Positions 1-7,502 of a stretch of 27,723 bases of DNA are shown in pieces. Within the stretch, counting starts at the first letter, position 1. Each line of letters starts with the position of its first letter. The notes under the pieces were generated by a model. That model was not told where the DNA came from. It did not search any database and saw nothing but the letters and a program-made list of their open reading frames with translations. Origin of the DNA: Flavobacteriaceae bacterium (GTDB lineage Bacteria > Bacteroidota > Bacteroidia > Flavobacteriales > Flavobacteriaceae); assembly GCA_030694835.1 (NCBI GenBank), contig JAUYUF010000121.1, positions 1-27,723 on the forward strand, read 5' to 3'. A program made the position numbers and the translations under genes.

Positions 1-915
1 AACCAATAAGCGATATTTTTCTGAATAATTGTAATATCTAAATTCTTCTATTTCAGTTTTTTCTAACTTATTAATTTCGTCGTAAATGGCTTTTAAACGA
101 ACATTGTCAGTTGCTCTAAAATATTTTCCTTCTGTTTGATTGGCAATAAATCGCAGCAATTCTTCATCAATTTCTACTTGAACATTTTTAAATACTAATC
201 TTCCTGCTGCATCTTTGTAATATGGAGAAAGTGCCATTCCGTTTGTTCCTAAACCGATTGTATAAACTTTAATTCCCAACTCTTTAGCCAATTCTGTTGA
301 TGTTTTTGGATCAACAAAACCAGTATTATTGACACCATCAGTTAATAAAATGATGACTTTACTTTGCGCTTTACTTTCTTTTAATCTGTTAACCGCTGAA
401 CCTAATCCCATTCCAATAGCTGTTCCTCCATCTAAATCTTGACCCCAATCTAATTCTGAAATAATTTTACTAACAATCTCTTTATCACTCGTAATCGGAG
501 TTTTTGTATAACTTTCACCCGCATAAACTACCACTCCAATTCTGTCATTTGGGCGACCTTTTACAAACTCAACTGCTACTTTTTTAAGTGCTTCTAAACG
601 ATTTGGTTTTAAATCTTTAGCTAACATACTAGCAGAAATATCTATCGCCATTACAATATCAATACCTCTTGTTGTTTTGGTTTTTGTGCTGACTTGAACT
701 GTTCTTGGTCTAGACAACGCTAATATTAAAAAGGTTAAAGCAACTAACCTTAACACAAATAGCATAGGTTTTAGCTTGCTCCAAATAGATGGTTTTTGCT
801 CAAACCCTTTTATTGATGGTATTGTTAGTGTTGCCTGATTTTTATTTCTTGTAAAATAAAACCAAACCGACATTATTGGTATTAATATTAATAACCACAA
901 AAATTCTGGATTCAT
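1..915 (-). CDS. batA: BatA-like VWA-domain membrane protein (partial, C-terminus off left edge)
   Basis: An open frame of 305 codons runs without a stop to base 1, so the C-terminal part is missing. The start ATG at 913-915 gives MNPEFLW, a typical BatA beginning; the ATG just upstream (921-923) hits a stop two codons later. Two hydrophobic segments (about residues 5-21 and 51-67) precede a von Willebrand A domain. Its MIDAS is visible: DISAS with D92, a later GGTAIG threonine motif and a LLTDG motif. In the family a further membrane helix follows the VWA domain; it would lie outside the window. BatA belongs to the Bacteroides aerotolerance (Bat) cluster and is thought to form an inner-membrane complex with the MoxR ATPase. 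The gene lies 10 bp downstream of the BatD-like gene in the same direction, so it is probably the fourth gene of this operon, with batB onward expected to the left. BatB is a close paralogue, but the first-VWA position after DUF58 favours BatA. Confidence 0.85.
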   Translation of the reverse strand, partial: MNPEFLWLLILIPIMSVWFYFTRNKNQATLTIPSIKGFEQKPSIWSKLKPMLFVLRLVALTFLILALSRPRTVQVSTKTKTTRGIDIVMAIDISASMLAKDLKPNRLEALKKVAVEFVKGRPNDRIGVVVYAGESYTKTPITSDKEIVSKIISELDWGQDLDGGTAIGMGLGSAVNRLKESKAQSKVIILLTDGVNNTGFVDPKTSTELAKELGIKVYTIGLGTNGMALSPYYKDAAGRLVFKNVQVEIDEELLRFIANQTEGKYFRATDNVRLKAIYDEINKLEKTEIEEFRYYNYSEKYRLLV

Positions 916-925
916 TATTTCATAG

Positions 926-1834
926 TTAAACCACTTCATCAGTCTTTTCTGTTTTAGGTTTTAACGCTGTTATTAGTTGTTCAGCCTCATTACGGTGCAT
1001 TTCAATTTCAGATGACATTGGGGTATATTTTGCAAATTTCACCAAGTCAGATTCTTGTAAAAGCTTATGTAAACGTATCGCAGTTTCTTTATTAGTTGGT
1101 AATTTTTTAATTTCGATGAAATCAAGTATAAATCCGTGCAGTTCATCAGTAGTAGATTCTAAAGCAGGAATATGCCATTCTTTTTCTATATATGCTCGAA
1201 CAATTTCTGTTAACTCGATGTAATATTCTTTAGTCTTTCGATGTTGCCAAAGTTCTTTTTTATCAAGTAATTTTAGTTTTTGAATGGCTTCATCAAAAGG
1301 TGGTATAGATGGTTTTCTTTCAAAAACTACAATATTTTTCTTTTTCAAATAATAAAAAACTCCAATAGCTATAATTGCTAACAATAAAAGTAACCACCAA
1401 AAATAGGGTTTAAAATCGTCAAAAATATAAGGTTCTTCTACAATTGGTTTAATGGTAAACATCTTTTGTTTAGTAGTGTCAACAGCAATAGTCGTTACAT
1501 TTATCAATAAAGAATCTGTATAAAATATTTTATTATTGATGAGTACTTGTTGCTTTGGGATGTAATATTGTCCACTATCAAAAGAGGTTAAATGATATAA
1601 TTTGATGAGTTTATTTTTAAGTGTATCCGTTTTATATTCTTCAACAACTTCAACTTTTCCTGTGTTTTGTAATTTTGGAAATACAATTTCATTAACTCCA
1701 TCAACTGAAATTTTATAAAGCAATCGTTCTCCAATTCTAATATTGGTTGTGTCAATAGATGTTGTAACTTGATTTGATTGTGAAAATCCAAGAAATCCAA
1801 TTAAACATACGATGCTAAAAATTATCTTTTTCAT
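926..1834 (-). CDS. BatD/DUF4381-like secreted membrane-anchored protein of the Bat operon
   Basis: The protein has 302 residues from ATG 1832-1834. The reading frame is open further upstream to 1894, but that would overlap the DUF58 gene by 59 bp, and the 1834 start gives a clean signal peptide (MKKIIFSIVCLIGFLGFSQ). About 125 periplasmic residues with a beta-rich, BatD-like look follow, then one membrane helix (WWLLLLLAIIAIGVFYYL) with a KKK stop-transfer. The cytoplasmic tail of about 115 residues is charged and helical and resembles the tail of DUF4381/BatD-type proteins. It starts 1 bp after the DUF58 stop codon, which implies translational coupling. From its place between DUF58 and BatA I infer a role in the MoxR-associated VWA complex; the molecular activity is unknown. 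No catalytic motif is evident. Confidence 0.75.
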   Translation of the reverse strand: MKKIIFSIVCLIGFLGFSQSNQVTTSIDTTNIRIGERLLYKISVDGVNEIVFPKLQNTGKVEVVEEYKTDTLKNKLIKLYHLTSFDSGQYYIPKQQVLINNKIFYTDSLLINVTTIAVDTTKQKMFTIKPIVEEPYIFDDFKPYFWWLLLLLAIIAIGVFYYLKKKNIVVFERKPSIPPFDEAIQKLKLLDKKELWQHRKTKEYYIELTEIVRAYIEKEWHIPALESTTDELHGFILDFIEIKKLPTNKETAIRLHKLLQESDLVKFAKYTPMSSEIEMHRNEAEQLITALKPKTEKTDEVV

Positions 1835-1835
1835 A

Positions 1836-2708
1836 TTATTTCGAGCCTCTTCTTTTAAAATATCCCAACAATTTTTTAACATAACTTTCATCAACTCGTG
1901 AACTCAAATATCCTGCGCCACTTCTACTAAATGATTTTTCAAAGTAATCTACATTTTTAAGATAGTGTGCTTTATAACTCAATCGAACAGATTTTATATT
2001 GGTGTTTATCAACGATATATTTCCTGTTTCAGAATCCATCATTGGAACCATTCCGATTGCCGGAATTTCTTCATCGTGTTTATCATAAACTCTGATTCCT
2101 GTGATATCGTGTTTCTTACTGGTAATACGCAAATTAGTATCATATTTTTCATCCATAAAATCAGAAAGAACAAAAACAATGGCTTTTTTCTTCATCACAT
2201 TAGATAAAAATTTTAACGCTTCATCAATATTAGTCTCAGTACTTTTCGGCTTAAATTCAACTAATTCTCTGATAATGCGTAAAACATGACTTTTCCCTTT
2301 TTTGGGAGGAATATATAATTCTACTTCTTTAGAAAAAAGTACTAATCCAACTTTATCATTATTTTGAATAGCAGAAAATGCAAGGGTTGCTGCAATTTCT
2401 GTAATCGTTTCTCTTTTAAATTGCAAGGTTGTGCCAAAATATTGTGAACCACTAATGTCTACCATCAACATCATTGTCAATTCTCGTTCTTCTTCAAAAA
2501 CCTTAACAAAAGGTTCATTATATCGCGCTGTCACATTCCAATCGATAGAACGAATATCATCACCATATTGATAAGTGCGAACCTCAGAAAAAGTCATACC
2601 TCTTCCTTTGAAGGAGCTGTGATATTCTCCAGAAAATATATGGTTAGATAGCCGACGTGTTTTGATCTCTATCTTCCGAACTTTCTTTATTAATTCTTTG
2701 GTTTCCAT
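1836..2708 (-). CDS. DUF58 domain-containing protein (VWA-like, MoxR partner)
   Basis: This 290-residue protein shows the DUF58 signature: an N-terminal helical part, then the conserved GEYHSSFKGRG and YQYGDDIRSIDWNVTAR stretches (about residues 27-62). A VWA-like domain with a MIDAS-type DISGS (D84, S86, S88) follows. There is no signal peptide or obvious membrane helix, so it is probably cytosolic and bound to the Bat membrane proteins. DUF58 genes directly follow moxR in many bacteria; here moxR lies 90 bp upstream on the same strand and the BatD-like gene begins 1 bp after this stop codon. The moxR-DUF58 spacer holds two heptanucleotide repeat clusters. The ATG at 2706-2708 is the only plausible start near the conserved N-terminus. 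Confidence 0.88.
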   Translation of the reverse strand: METKELIKKVRKIEIKTRRLSNHIFSGEYHSSFKGRGMTFSEVRTYQYGDDIRSIDWNVTARYNEPFVKVFEEERELTMMLMVDISGSQYFGTTLQFKRETITEIAATLAFSAIQNNDKVGLVLFSKEVELYIPPKKGKSHVLRIIRELVEFKPKSTETNIDEALKFLSNVMKKKAIVFVLSDFMDEKYDTNLRITSKKHDITGIRVYDKHDEEIPAIGMVPMMDSETGNISLINTNIKSVRLSYKAHYLKNVDYFEKSFSRSGAGYLSSRVDESYVKKLLGYFKRRGSK

Positions 2709-2721
2709 ATCTTTAAGTTGG

Positions 2722-2749
2722 CAGTATTCAGTGTTCCGTGTTCAGTTGC
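2722..2749. repeat. Heptanucleotide tandem repeat, 4 imperfect units
   Basis: Four consecutive 7-bp units read CAGTATT, CAGTGTT, CCGTGTT, CAGTTGC on the plus strand. They sit in the moxR-DUF58 spacer, just upstream of the DUF58 start. The array is non-coding and has no dyad symmetry that would make a strong terminator. Confidence 0.7.
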
Positions 2750-2768
2750 AAATAATCCCTAAATATTT

Positions 2769-2799
2769 CTGCAAACTGCTACTGTAAACTGTAAACTAT
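2769..2799. repeat. Second heptanucleotide repeat cluster (CTGTAAA type)
   Basis: The units CTGCAAA, CTGCTA (one base short), CTGTAAA, CTGTAAA and a decayed CTATT follow each other directly. The cluster ends at the moxR stop codon (2799-2801). Unit length matches the array at 2722-2749 but the sequence differs, so the two are separate short arrays about 20 bp apart. Confidence 0.65.
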
Positions 2800-3806
2800 T
2801 AAGGAACTTCTACTTCATTAATAATTTTACTGATAAGGTCTTCTGATGTGATATTTTCAGCTTCAGCTTCATACGTAATTCCGATTCTATGACGTAGCAC
2901 ATCGTAAACAACAGCACGAACATCTTCAGGAATTACATAACCTCTACGTTTGATAAATGCATAGCATTTGGCCGCTAAAGCTAAATTGATACTTCCGCGA
3001 GGTGATGCTCCGTAACTTATCAATGGCTTAATACTTTCTAATTTATATTTTTCAGGATATCGGGTAGCAAAAACTATATCAAGAATATATTTTTCAATTT
3101 TTTCATCCATATAAACTTCCAAAACTGCTTTACGGGCATTTAAAATTTGCTCAATGGAAACAACAGCTGAAATGGTTTGTGAATTATTCTCTAAATGCTG
3201 GCGAACAATTTTTTGTTCTTCATCCATTTTAGGATAATCAATTACTGCTTTTAACATGAAACGATCCACTTGTGCTTCTGGTAACGGATAAGTCCCTTCT
3301 TGTTCAATCGGATTTTGTGTTGCCATTACTAAGAATGGTTCATCCAATTTAAAAGTAGTATCTCCAATAGTTATTTGACGTTCTTGCATAGCCTCTAATA
3401 AAGCAGATTGAACTTTTGCTGGAGCTCTGTTAATCTCATCGGCTAAAACAAAATTGGCAAAAATGGGTCCTTTTTTGATGGAAAAATCATTTGCTTTGAT
3501 ATTGTAAATCATGGTTCCAACAACATCTGCTGGCAATAAATCTGGTGTAAACTGAATTCTGCTAAACGACCCTTGAACTGCTTTTGCCAGAGTATTAATG
3601 GCTAAAGTTTTTGCTAAACCAGGAACTCCTTCTAATAAAATATGTCCATTTCCTAACAAGCCAATTAATAAACGTTCAATCATATGTTTTTGACCAACAA
3701 TTACTTTGTTCATTTCTAAAGTAAGTAAGTCTACAAATGCACTTTCTCTTTCAATTTTTTCATTTAGTGCTCTAATGTCTACATTGGAGGTATTATTCTC
3801 TATCAT
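2799..3806 (-). CDS. moxR: MoxR family AAA+ ATPase
   Basis: A 335-residue AAA+ ATPase of normal MoxR length. Walker A is GVPGLAKT (60-67) and Walker B is FVLADE (D123, E124), followed by the MoxR-typical INRAPAKVQSALLEAMQE sequence. Sensor 1 is MATQNP and the C-terminal lid domain carries SYGASPRG. MoxR proteins act as chaperones that remodel or load metal or cofactor into partner complexes containing VWA proteins; here the partners are encoded immediately downstream (DUF58, BatD-like, BatA). It is the first gene of the cluster and is divergent from the TonB receptor gene; a candidate promoter lies 30 bp upstream. The start ATG at 3804-3806 gives a short acidic N-terminus before the conserved region. 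Confidence 0.93.
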   Translation of the reverse strand: MIENNTSNVDIRALNEKIERESAFVDLLTLEMNKVIVGQKHMIERLLIGLLGNGHILLEGVPGLAKTLAINTLAKAVQGSFSRIQFTPDLLPADVVGTMIYNIKANDFSIKKGPIFANFVLADEINRAPAKVQSALLEAMQERQITIGDTTFKLDEPFLVMATQNPIEQEGTYPLPEAQVDRFMLKAVIDYPKMDEEQKIVRQHLENNSQTISAVVSIEQILNARKAVLEVYMDEKIEKYILDIVFATRYPEKYKLESIKPLISYGASPRGSINLALAAKCYAFIKRRGYVIPEDVRAVVYDVLRHRIGITYEAEAENITSEDLISKIINEVEVP

Positions 3807-3835
3807 GGATATGTTTTTAAAATAGTGTGAAAATA

Positions 3836-3865
3836 CAAAGGTTTCTTATGCTGTGCAAGTAGCAA
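3836..3865 (-). promoter_or_regulatory. Candidate Bacteroidota promoter for the moxR-Bat operon
   Basis: On the minus strand TTG (3863-3865) is followed after 19 bp by AACCTTTG (3836-3843), one mismatch from TAnnTTTG. The predicted start of transcription is near 3830, giving a leader of about 25 nt before the moxR ATG. Confidence 0.4.
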
Positions 3866-3989
3866 AAATTATCACTAGAGTGCTGTTAAAAATTGGTTAA
3901 ATCATCTCTAAAAATAAGTTAAGAATAATTTCAAAAAAAGCATTTATTTCTAATTTACGATAACGTTTTAGTTGTTTTTTTACTTTTTA

Positions 3990-4021
3990 TTGATTATTGT
4001 TTTTTATTTACTATATATTTA
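3990..4021 (+). promoter_or_regulatory. Weak candidate promoter for the TonB receptor
   Basis: The 280-bp divergent spacer between moxR and the receptor gene is very AT-rich. TTG (3990-3992), 21 bp, then TATATTTA (4014-4021) matches the Bacteroidota pattern except for the last base. The leader would be about 60 nt. No Fur-like or riboswitch-like dyad is apparent in the rest of the spacer. Confidence 0.25.
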
Positions 4022-4086
4022 TCGCCTTTTTAACATATTATTTGCTTTATTATTATTTTATTAACTAATTTTTTAAAAATTAATTT

Positions 4087-6708
4087 ATGACTTTAAAAAA
4101 ACTCTTAAAAATGAACGTATGTTTTGCATTGCTATTGTTTCCCATAGTAATGTTTGGGCAAAACGCAAAGGGAAAAGTAACGGATAAAAATGGTGATCCT
4201 ATTGTTTATGCTTCCGTTATTGTAAAAGGAACTACGCAAGGAACTTCCACTAATGAAAGTGGAGAGTTTGATTTAAACGTCTCTGCTAATTCTGGTACTT
4301 TAGTATTTTCATCGGTTGGATTTACCGTTGCTGAAAAAAAATACACTGCCGGAACTTACTTAACTGTAGTGCTTTCTGATGACAATGTTCTAGAAGAAGT
4401 GGTAGTTACTGGTAACCGCTCTAAGCCAAGAACTATTCTTGATTCTCCAGTTCCTGTTGATAATATCGGACTTTCTGAATTAAAATCAAGCGGACAAACA
4501 TCGGTTGATCAAATGTTAGCCTATAAAATTCCATCATACAACTCATCAACCCAAGCAATCTCTGATGCAACGGCACATTTTGACCCTGCAGACTTAAGAG
4601 GGATGGGACCAAGTAGAACCTTGGTGTTAATTAACGGGAAACGTAAAAACTTAAGTGCACAAGTATATTTAAATGATACTCCTGGAAAAGGTGAAGTAGG
4701 AACTGATATGAAAAGTATTCCAGTTGCTGCTATAGAACGAATTGAGGTACTTAGAGATGGAGCATCTGCGCAATACGGTTCTGACGCTGTTGCCGGTGTG
4801 GTAAACATTGTTTTAAAAGAAAAATCAGAGTACTCAATATTAAATGTTACTTCAGGAATTACTTCTCAAAGTGACGGATTTAACTTTGGAGCCGACTTTA
4901 ATCATACTGTATCTTTAGGATCTGGTTATATTAATTTATCCCTTGGATATTACACTCAAGACATTACAGACAGAGCTGGAACGCCATTAAATGATGCTGC
5001 TTTTGGCGTCAATGCCAACGACCCAGTATACGGGCCATGGTTAGTAGCTAATCCAGATTTAGGAATGACTATTGGTCAATCTGCTTTAGATAAATATGAA
5101 GCTTTTTTCAATGCTGGTTTACCTTTTAAAAATGGGAAAGGTGAATTTTACACTTTTGGTGGAATGACAAACAGAAAAGGAAAGAGTTTTGCTTTTTACA
5201 GAGCTCCTTACTGGAGAACAACTGATTATGGGCTTTTAACAAAATCTGGAGAAACCTATGGTGGTTATCAACCATACTTCGAAGCTGATGTAACAGATAA
5301 TTTTAATAGCGTTGGTGCTAAATTTGAATTATTTGGATTTGATGCTGATTTAAGTGGAACTTACGGTAGAAATAGCGTTGATTACGATATTACCAACACG
5401 CTGAATCATAGTTTAGGTGCTGCGAGTCCAACCAATTTCTATGCCGGAGGTTATGTGTTTGATAATTTAATCGGAAATCTAGATTTTAGCAAAAGTTATG
5501 GTGCTACAAGTGTTTCCTTCGGAGCTGAACTTAGAAAGGAAAATTTCGAAGGTTTAGAAGGTGATCCTAAATCATATTTTGGTTCTGCTGCTGATTCTTT
5601 TCCTGGCATTAGTCCAGCAGATGCTGTTGATGCTTCTCGTGATACTAAAGCATTGTACGCAGGTGTGGATGTAGATTTTACAGAGGCATTCTTAATTGGT
5701 GGGGCTGCTCGTTATGAAGATTTTAGCGATTTTGGAGATAATTTTTCATGGAAAGTTAACTCGCGTTATAAATTTAGTGATAATGGAACTTTAAGAGCTT
5801 CTTATAGCACCGGATTCAGAGCGCCATCACTACATCAAAAACATTTAAGCAATATTCAGTATAACTCATCTGGAGGAAACTTACCTGTGTTAGAAGGCAC
5901 TTTTGCTAACAGCAATCCAATTTTGAGAGATTTAGGTGTAGGTGAATTAAAAGCAGAAATTTCTAAAAATATCGCCGCTGGTTTGACGTATAAATTTTCA
6001 CCACAAATGTCTTTCACCTTAGATTTATACCAAATTACGGTAGATGACAGAGTATTATTATCAACAAAAATTAATACAGCCGATGGTGTTTTAGACGGTT
6101 CTAACCCCGTTGAACAAGTACTTATTGATAACGGAGTTGTTGGAATGAAATTCTTCATTAATGCAGCAGAAACTAAAACTCAAGGTTTAGACGTATTACT
6201 TAATTACAAAAATATAGAATTATACGAAGGTTTATTAAACGTAAATTTAGCAGCTAATTTTAATAAAACAACCCTTGAAGGCAAAATCAATACCCCTCAA
6301 ATATTAGCTTCTAATGGATATGAAATATTTGATAGAGTTGAGGCTGGAAGAATTACTTCTGCAAGACCTACTTCAAAAGTATTACTTGGATTTGATTATC
6401 AACTTGATAAATTAAGTGCCAGTTTAAACAACACCTATTTTGGTGAGGTTAAGTATTTTAACTACAATCTATCAGGAGCTGAAGATCAAGTATTTTCAGG
6501 AAAAGTTGTTACTGATTTAGTTTTAAATTATGCTTTTTCAGATAAATTTTCTGTAAACTTTGCCGTTACTAATTTATTAGATGTTTATCCAGATGAAGTA
6601 AATGAATTTGGTAACAGCGTAGGTGCTCGTTTTAAATATGCTTGGGATGTGAACCAATTTGGATTTAACGGAACAACCTTTAAAGGAGGAATAACCTATA
6701 AATTTTAG
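4087..6708 (+). CDS. TonB-dependent outer-membrane receptor with CarboxypepD_reg domain
   Basis: This 873-residue protein has a signal peptide (1-25, ending VMFGQ) and then a carboxypeptidase-regulatory-like beta domain (about 26-100, GKVTDKNGDPI...YASV). A TonB-box-like EEVVVTGNR follows (103-111), then a plug domain (about 115-245, with RDGASAQYGSDAVAGVVNI) and a C-terminal 22-strand-type barrel ending in phenylalanine, as expected for BAM insertion. It imports an unknown ligand across the outer membrane using TonB-ExbBD energy. No SusD gene is adjacent and the protein is shorter than typical SusC (about 1,000 residues), so a polysaccharide-utilisation role is not supported. Siderophore, cobalamin, peptide or small organic ligands are all possible. 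The gene is monocistronic, with a terminator right after it. Confidence 0.9.
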   Translation: MTLKKLLKMNVCFALLLFPIVMFGQNAKGKVTDKNGDPIVYASVIVKGTTQGTSTNESGEFDLNVSANSGTLVFSSVGFTVAEKKYTAGTYLTVVLSDDNVLEEVVVTGNRSKPRTILDSPVPVDNIGLSELKSSGQTSVDQMLAYKIPSYNSSTQAISDATAHFDPADLRGMGPSRTLVLINGKRKNLSAQVYLNDTPGKGEVGTDMKSIPVAAIERIEVLRDGASAQYGSDAVAGVVNIVLKEKSEYSILNVTSGITSQSDGFNFGADFNHTVSLGSGYINLSLGYYTQDITDRAGTPLNDAAFGVNANDPVYGPWLVANPDLGMTIGQSALDKYEAFFNAGLPFKNGKGEFYTFGGMTNRKGKSFAFYRAPYWRTTDYGLLTKSGETYGGYQPYFEADVTDNFNSVGAKFELFGFDADLSGTYGRNSVDYDITNTLNHSLGAASPTNFYAGGYVFDNLIGNLDFSKSYGATSVSFGAELRKENFEGLEGDPKSYFGSAADSFPGISPADAVDASRDTKALYAGVDVDFTEAFLIGGAARYEDFSDFGDNFSWKVNSRYKFSDNGTLRASYSTGFRAPSLHQKHLSNIQYNSSGGNLPVLEGTFANSNPILRDLGVGELKAEISKNIAAGLTYKFSPQMSFTLDLYQITVDDRVLLSTKINTADGVLDGSNPVEQVLIDNGVVGMKFFINAAETKTQGLDVLLNYKNIELYEGLLNVNLAANFNKTTLEGKINTPQILASNGYEIFDRVEAGRITSARPTSKVLLGFDYQLDKLSASLNNTYFGEVKYFNYNLSGAEDQVFSGKVVTDLVLNYAFSDKFSVNFAVTNLLDVYPDEVNEFGNSVGARFKYAWDVNQFGFNGTTFKGGITYKF

Positions 6709-6726
6709 TCAACTATTATATATTGT

Positions 6727-6757
6727 AAAGGGTGAGAAAAAATCTCACCCTTTTTTT
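6727..6757. terminator. Bidirectional intrinsic terminator between the TonB receptor and lpxH
   Basis: GGGTGAGA (6730-6737), a 5-A loop and TCTCACCC (6743-6750) form a perfect 8-bp stem. It is flanked by AAA upstream and seven T downstream, so it works in both directions. The lpxH stop codon (TAA on the minus strand, 6756-6758) lies in the T-tract. Confidence 0.9.
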
Positions 6758-7502
6758 ATGAAAATGTTTTAAGTTGTAGGTTATTTTCATCAAAAACAAC
6801 ATACGTATAATGAGAAATCCAATCGCCAGTGTTGATATATTTTGAGTTGGATTTAATTTCTATTTCCAAAGGCATATGTCTATGTCCGAAGATAAAAAAA
6901 TCGTAATGTTTTTTTTCTAATTTTTTTTTGCAATACAGTGTCAACCACTCATTATCTCCCAAAAATTCCACATCTTCATCGCCTGAAATTAATTTGTTTT
7001 TAACCGATAAATAATGACCTAATTTCATCCCTATATCAGGGTGTAACCAACTATAAAGCCATTTAGAAAAAGGGTTGGTAAATACTTTTTTCATTCGTTT
7101 ATAACTATTATCTCCAGGACCTAAACCATCGCCATGTCCTATTAAAAACGATTTTCCATTTAATAAAAATTCTTTTGGTTCACGATAAATTGGAATTCCC
7201 AATTCTGTTTCAAAATAATCATTCATCCATAAGTCATGATTTCCAACAAAAAAGTGAATTTTTACTCCAGCATCTTTTAATTCGGCTATTTTTCCAAGGA
7301 CTCTTATAAAACCTTTCGGAACAACGGTTTTATATTCAAACCAAAAATCAAATAAATCACCCAATAAAAATAAAATGTCGGCGTCTTTCTTAATTTCATC
7401 GAGCCATTGAACAAATTTTACTTCGCGAGATAAACTTGCTTTCCTTGTTGGCGCACCAAAATGCTGGTCGGATGCAAAGTATATTTTCTGATATTTTATC
7501 AT
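6756..7502 (-). CDS. lpxH: UDP-2,3-diacylglucosamine diphosphatase (LpxH-type metallophosphoesterase)
   Basis: A 248-residue calcineurin-like phosphoesterase with all metal and catalytic motifs in order: D12-x-H14 (SDQHFG), GDLFD (D49), GNHD (N88, H89), GHGD (H123) and GHRH (H207, H209). This set and the length fit LpxH, which hydrolyses UDP-2,3-diacylglucosamine to lipid X in lipid A synthesis at the inner membrane. The second motif residue is H, as in LpxH, and not N as in many general phosphodiesterases. Its ATG overlaps the TGA of the S41 protease gene (7499-7502), so it is translated from the same transcript. The short LpxH-specific cap (about 130-170) has the basic and aromatic residues expected for lipid substrate. 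The closely related LpxG and LpxI types are less likely. Confidence 0.88.
   Translation of the reverse strand: MIKYQKIYFASDQHFGAPTRKASLSREVKFVQWLDEIKKDADILFLLGDLFDFWFEYKTVVPKGFIRVLGKIAELKDAGVKIHFFVGNHDLWMNDYFETELGIPIYREPKEFLLNGKSFLIGHGDGLGPGDNSYKRMKKVFTNPFSKWLYSWLHPDIGMKLGHYLSVKNKLISGDEDVEFLGDNEWLTLYCKKKLEKKHYDFFIFGHRHMPLEIEIKSNSKYINTGDWISHYTYVVFDENNLQLKTFS

Noticed and set aside
1834..1894. Longer N-terminus for the BatD-like protein starting at 1894
   Set aside because: It would overlap the DUF58 gene by 59 bp and bury the signal peptide; ATG 1834 gives a normal export signal.
4521..4808. Minus-strand 95-codon open frame inside the TonB receptor gene (and a similar one at 5856-6158)
   Set aside because: Shadows of a well-supported coding region, with no recognisable domain.
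4087..6708. SusC-type receptor of a polysaccharide-utilisation locus
   Set aside because: No SusD, glycoside hydrolase or hybrid regulator is adjacent and the protein is shorter than typical SusC.
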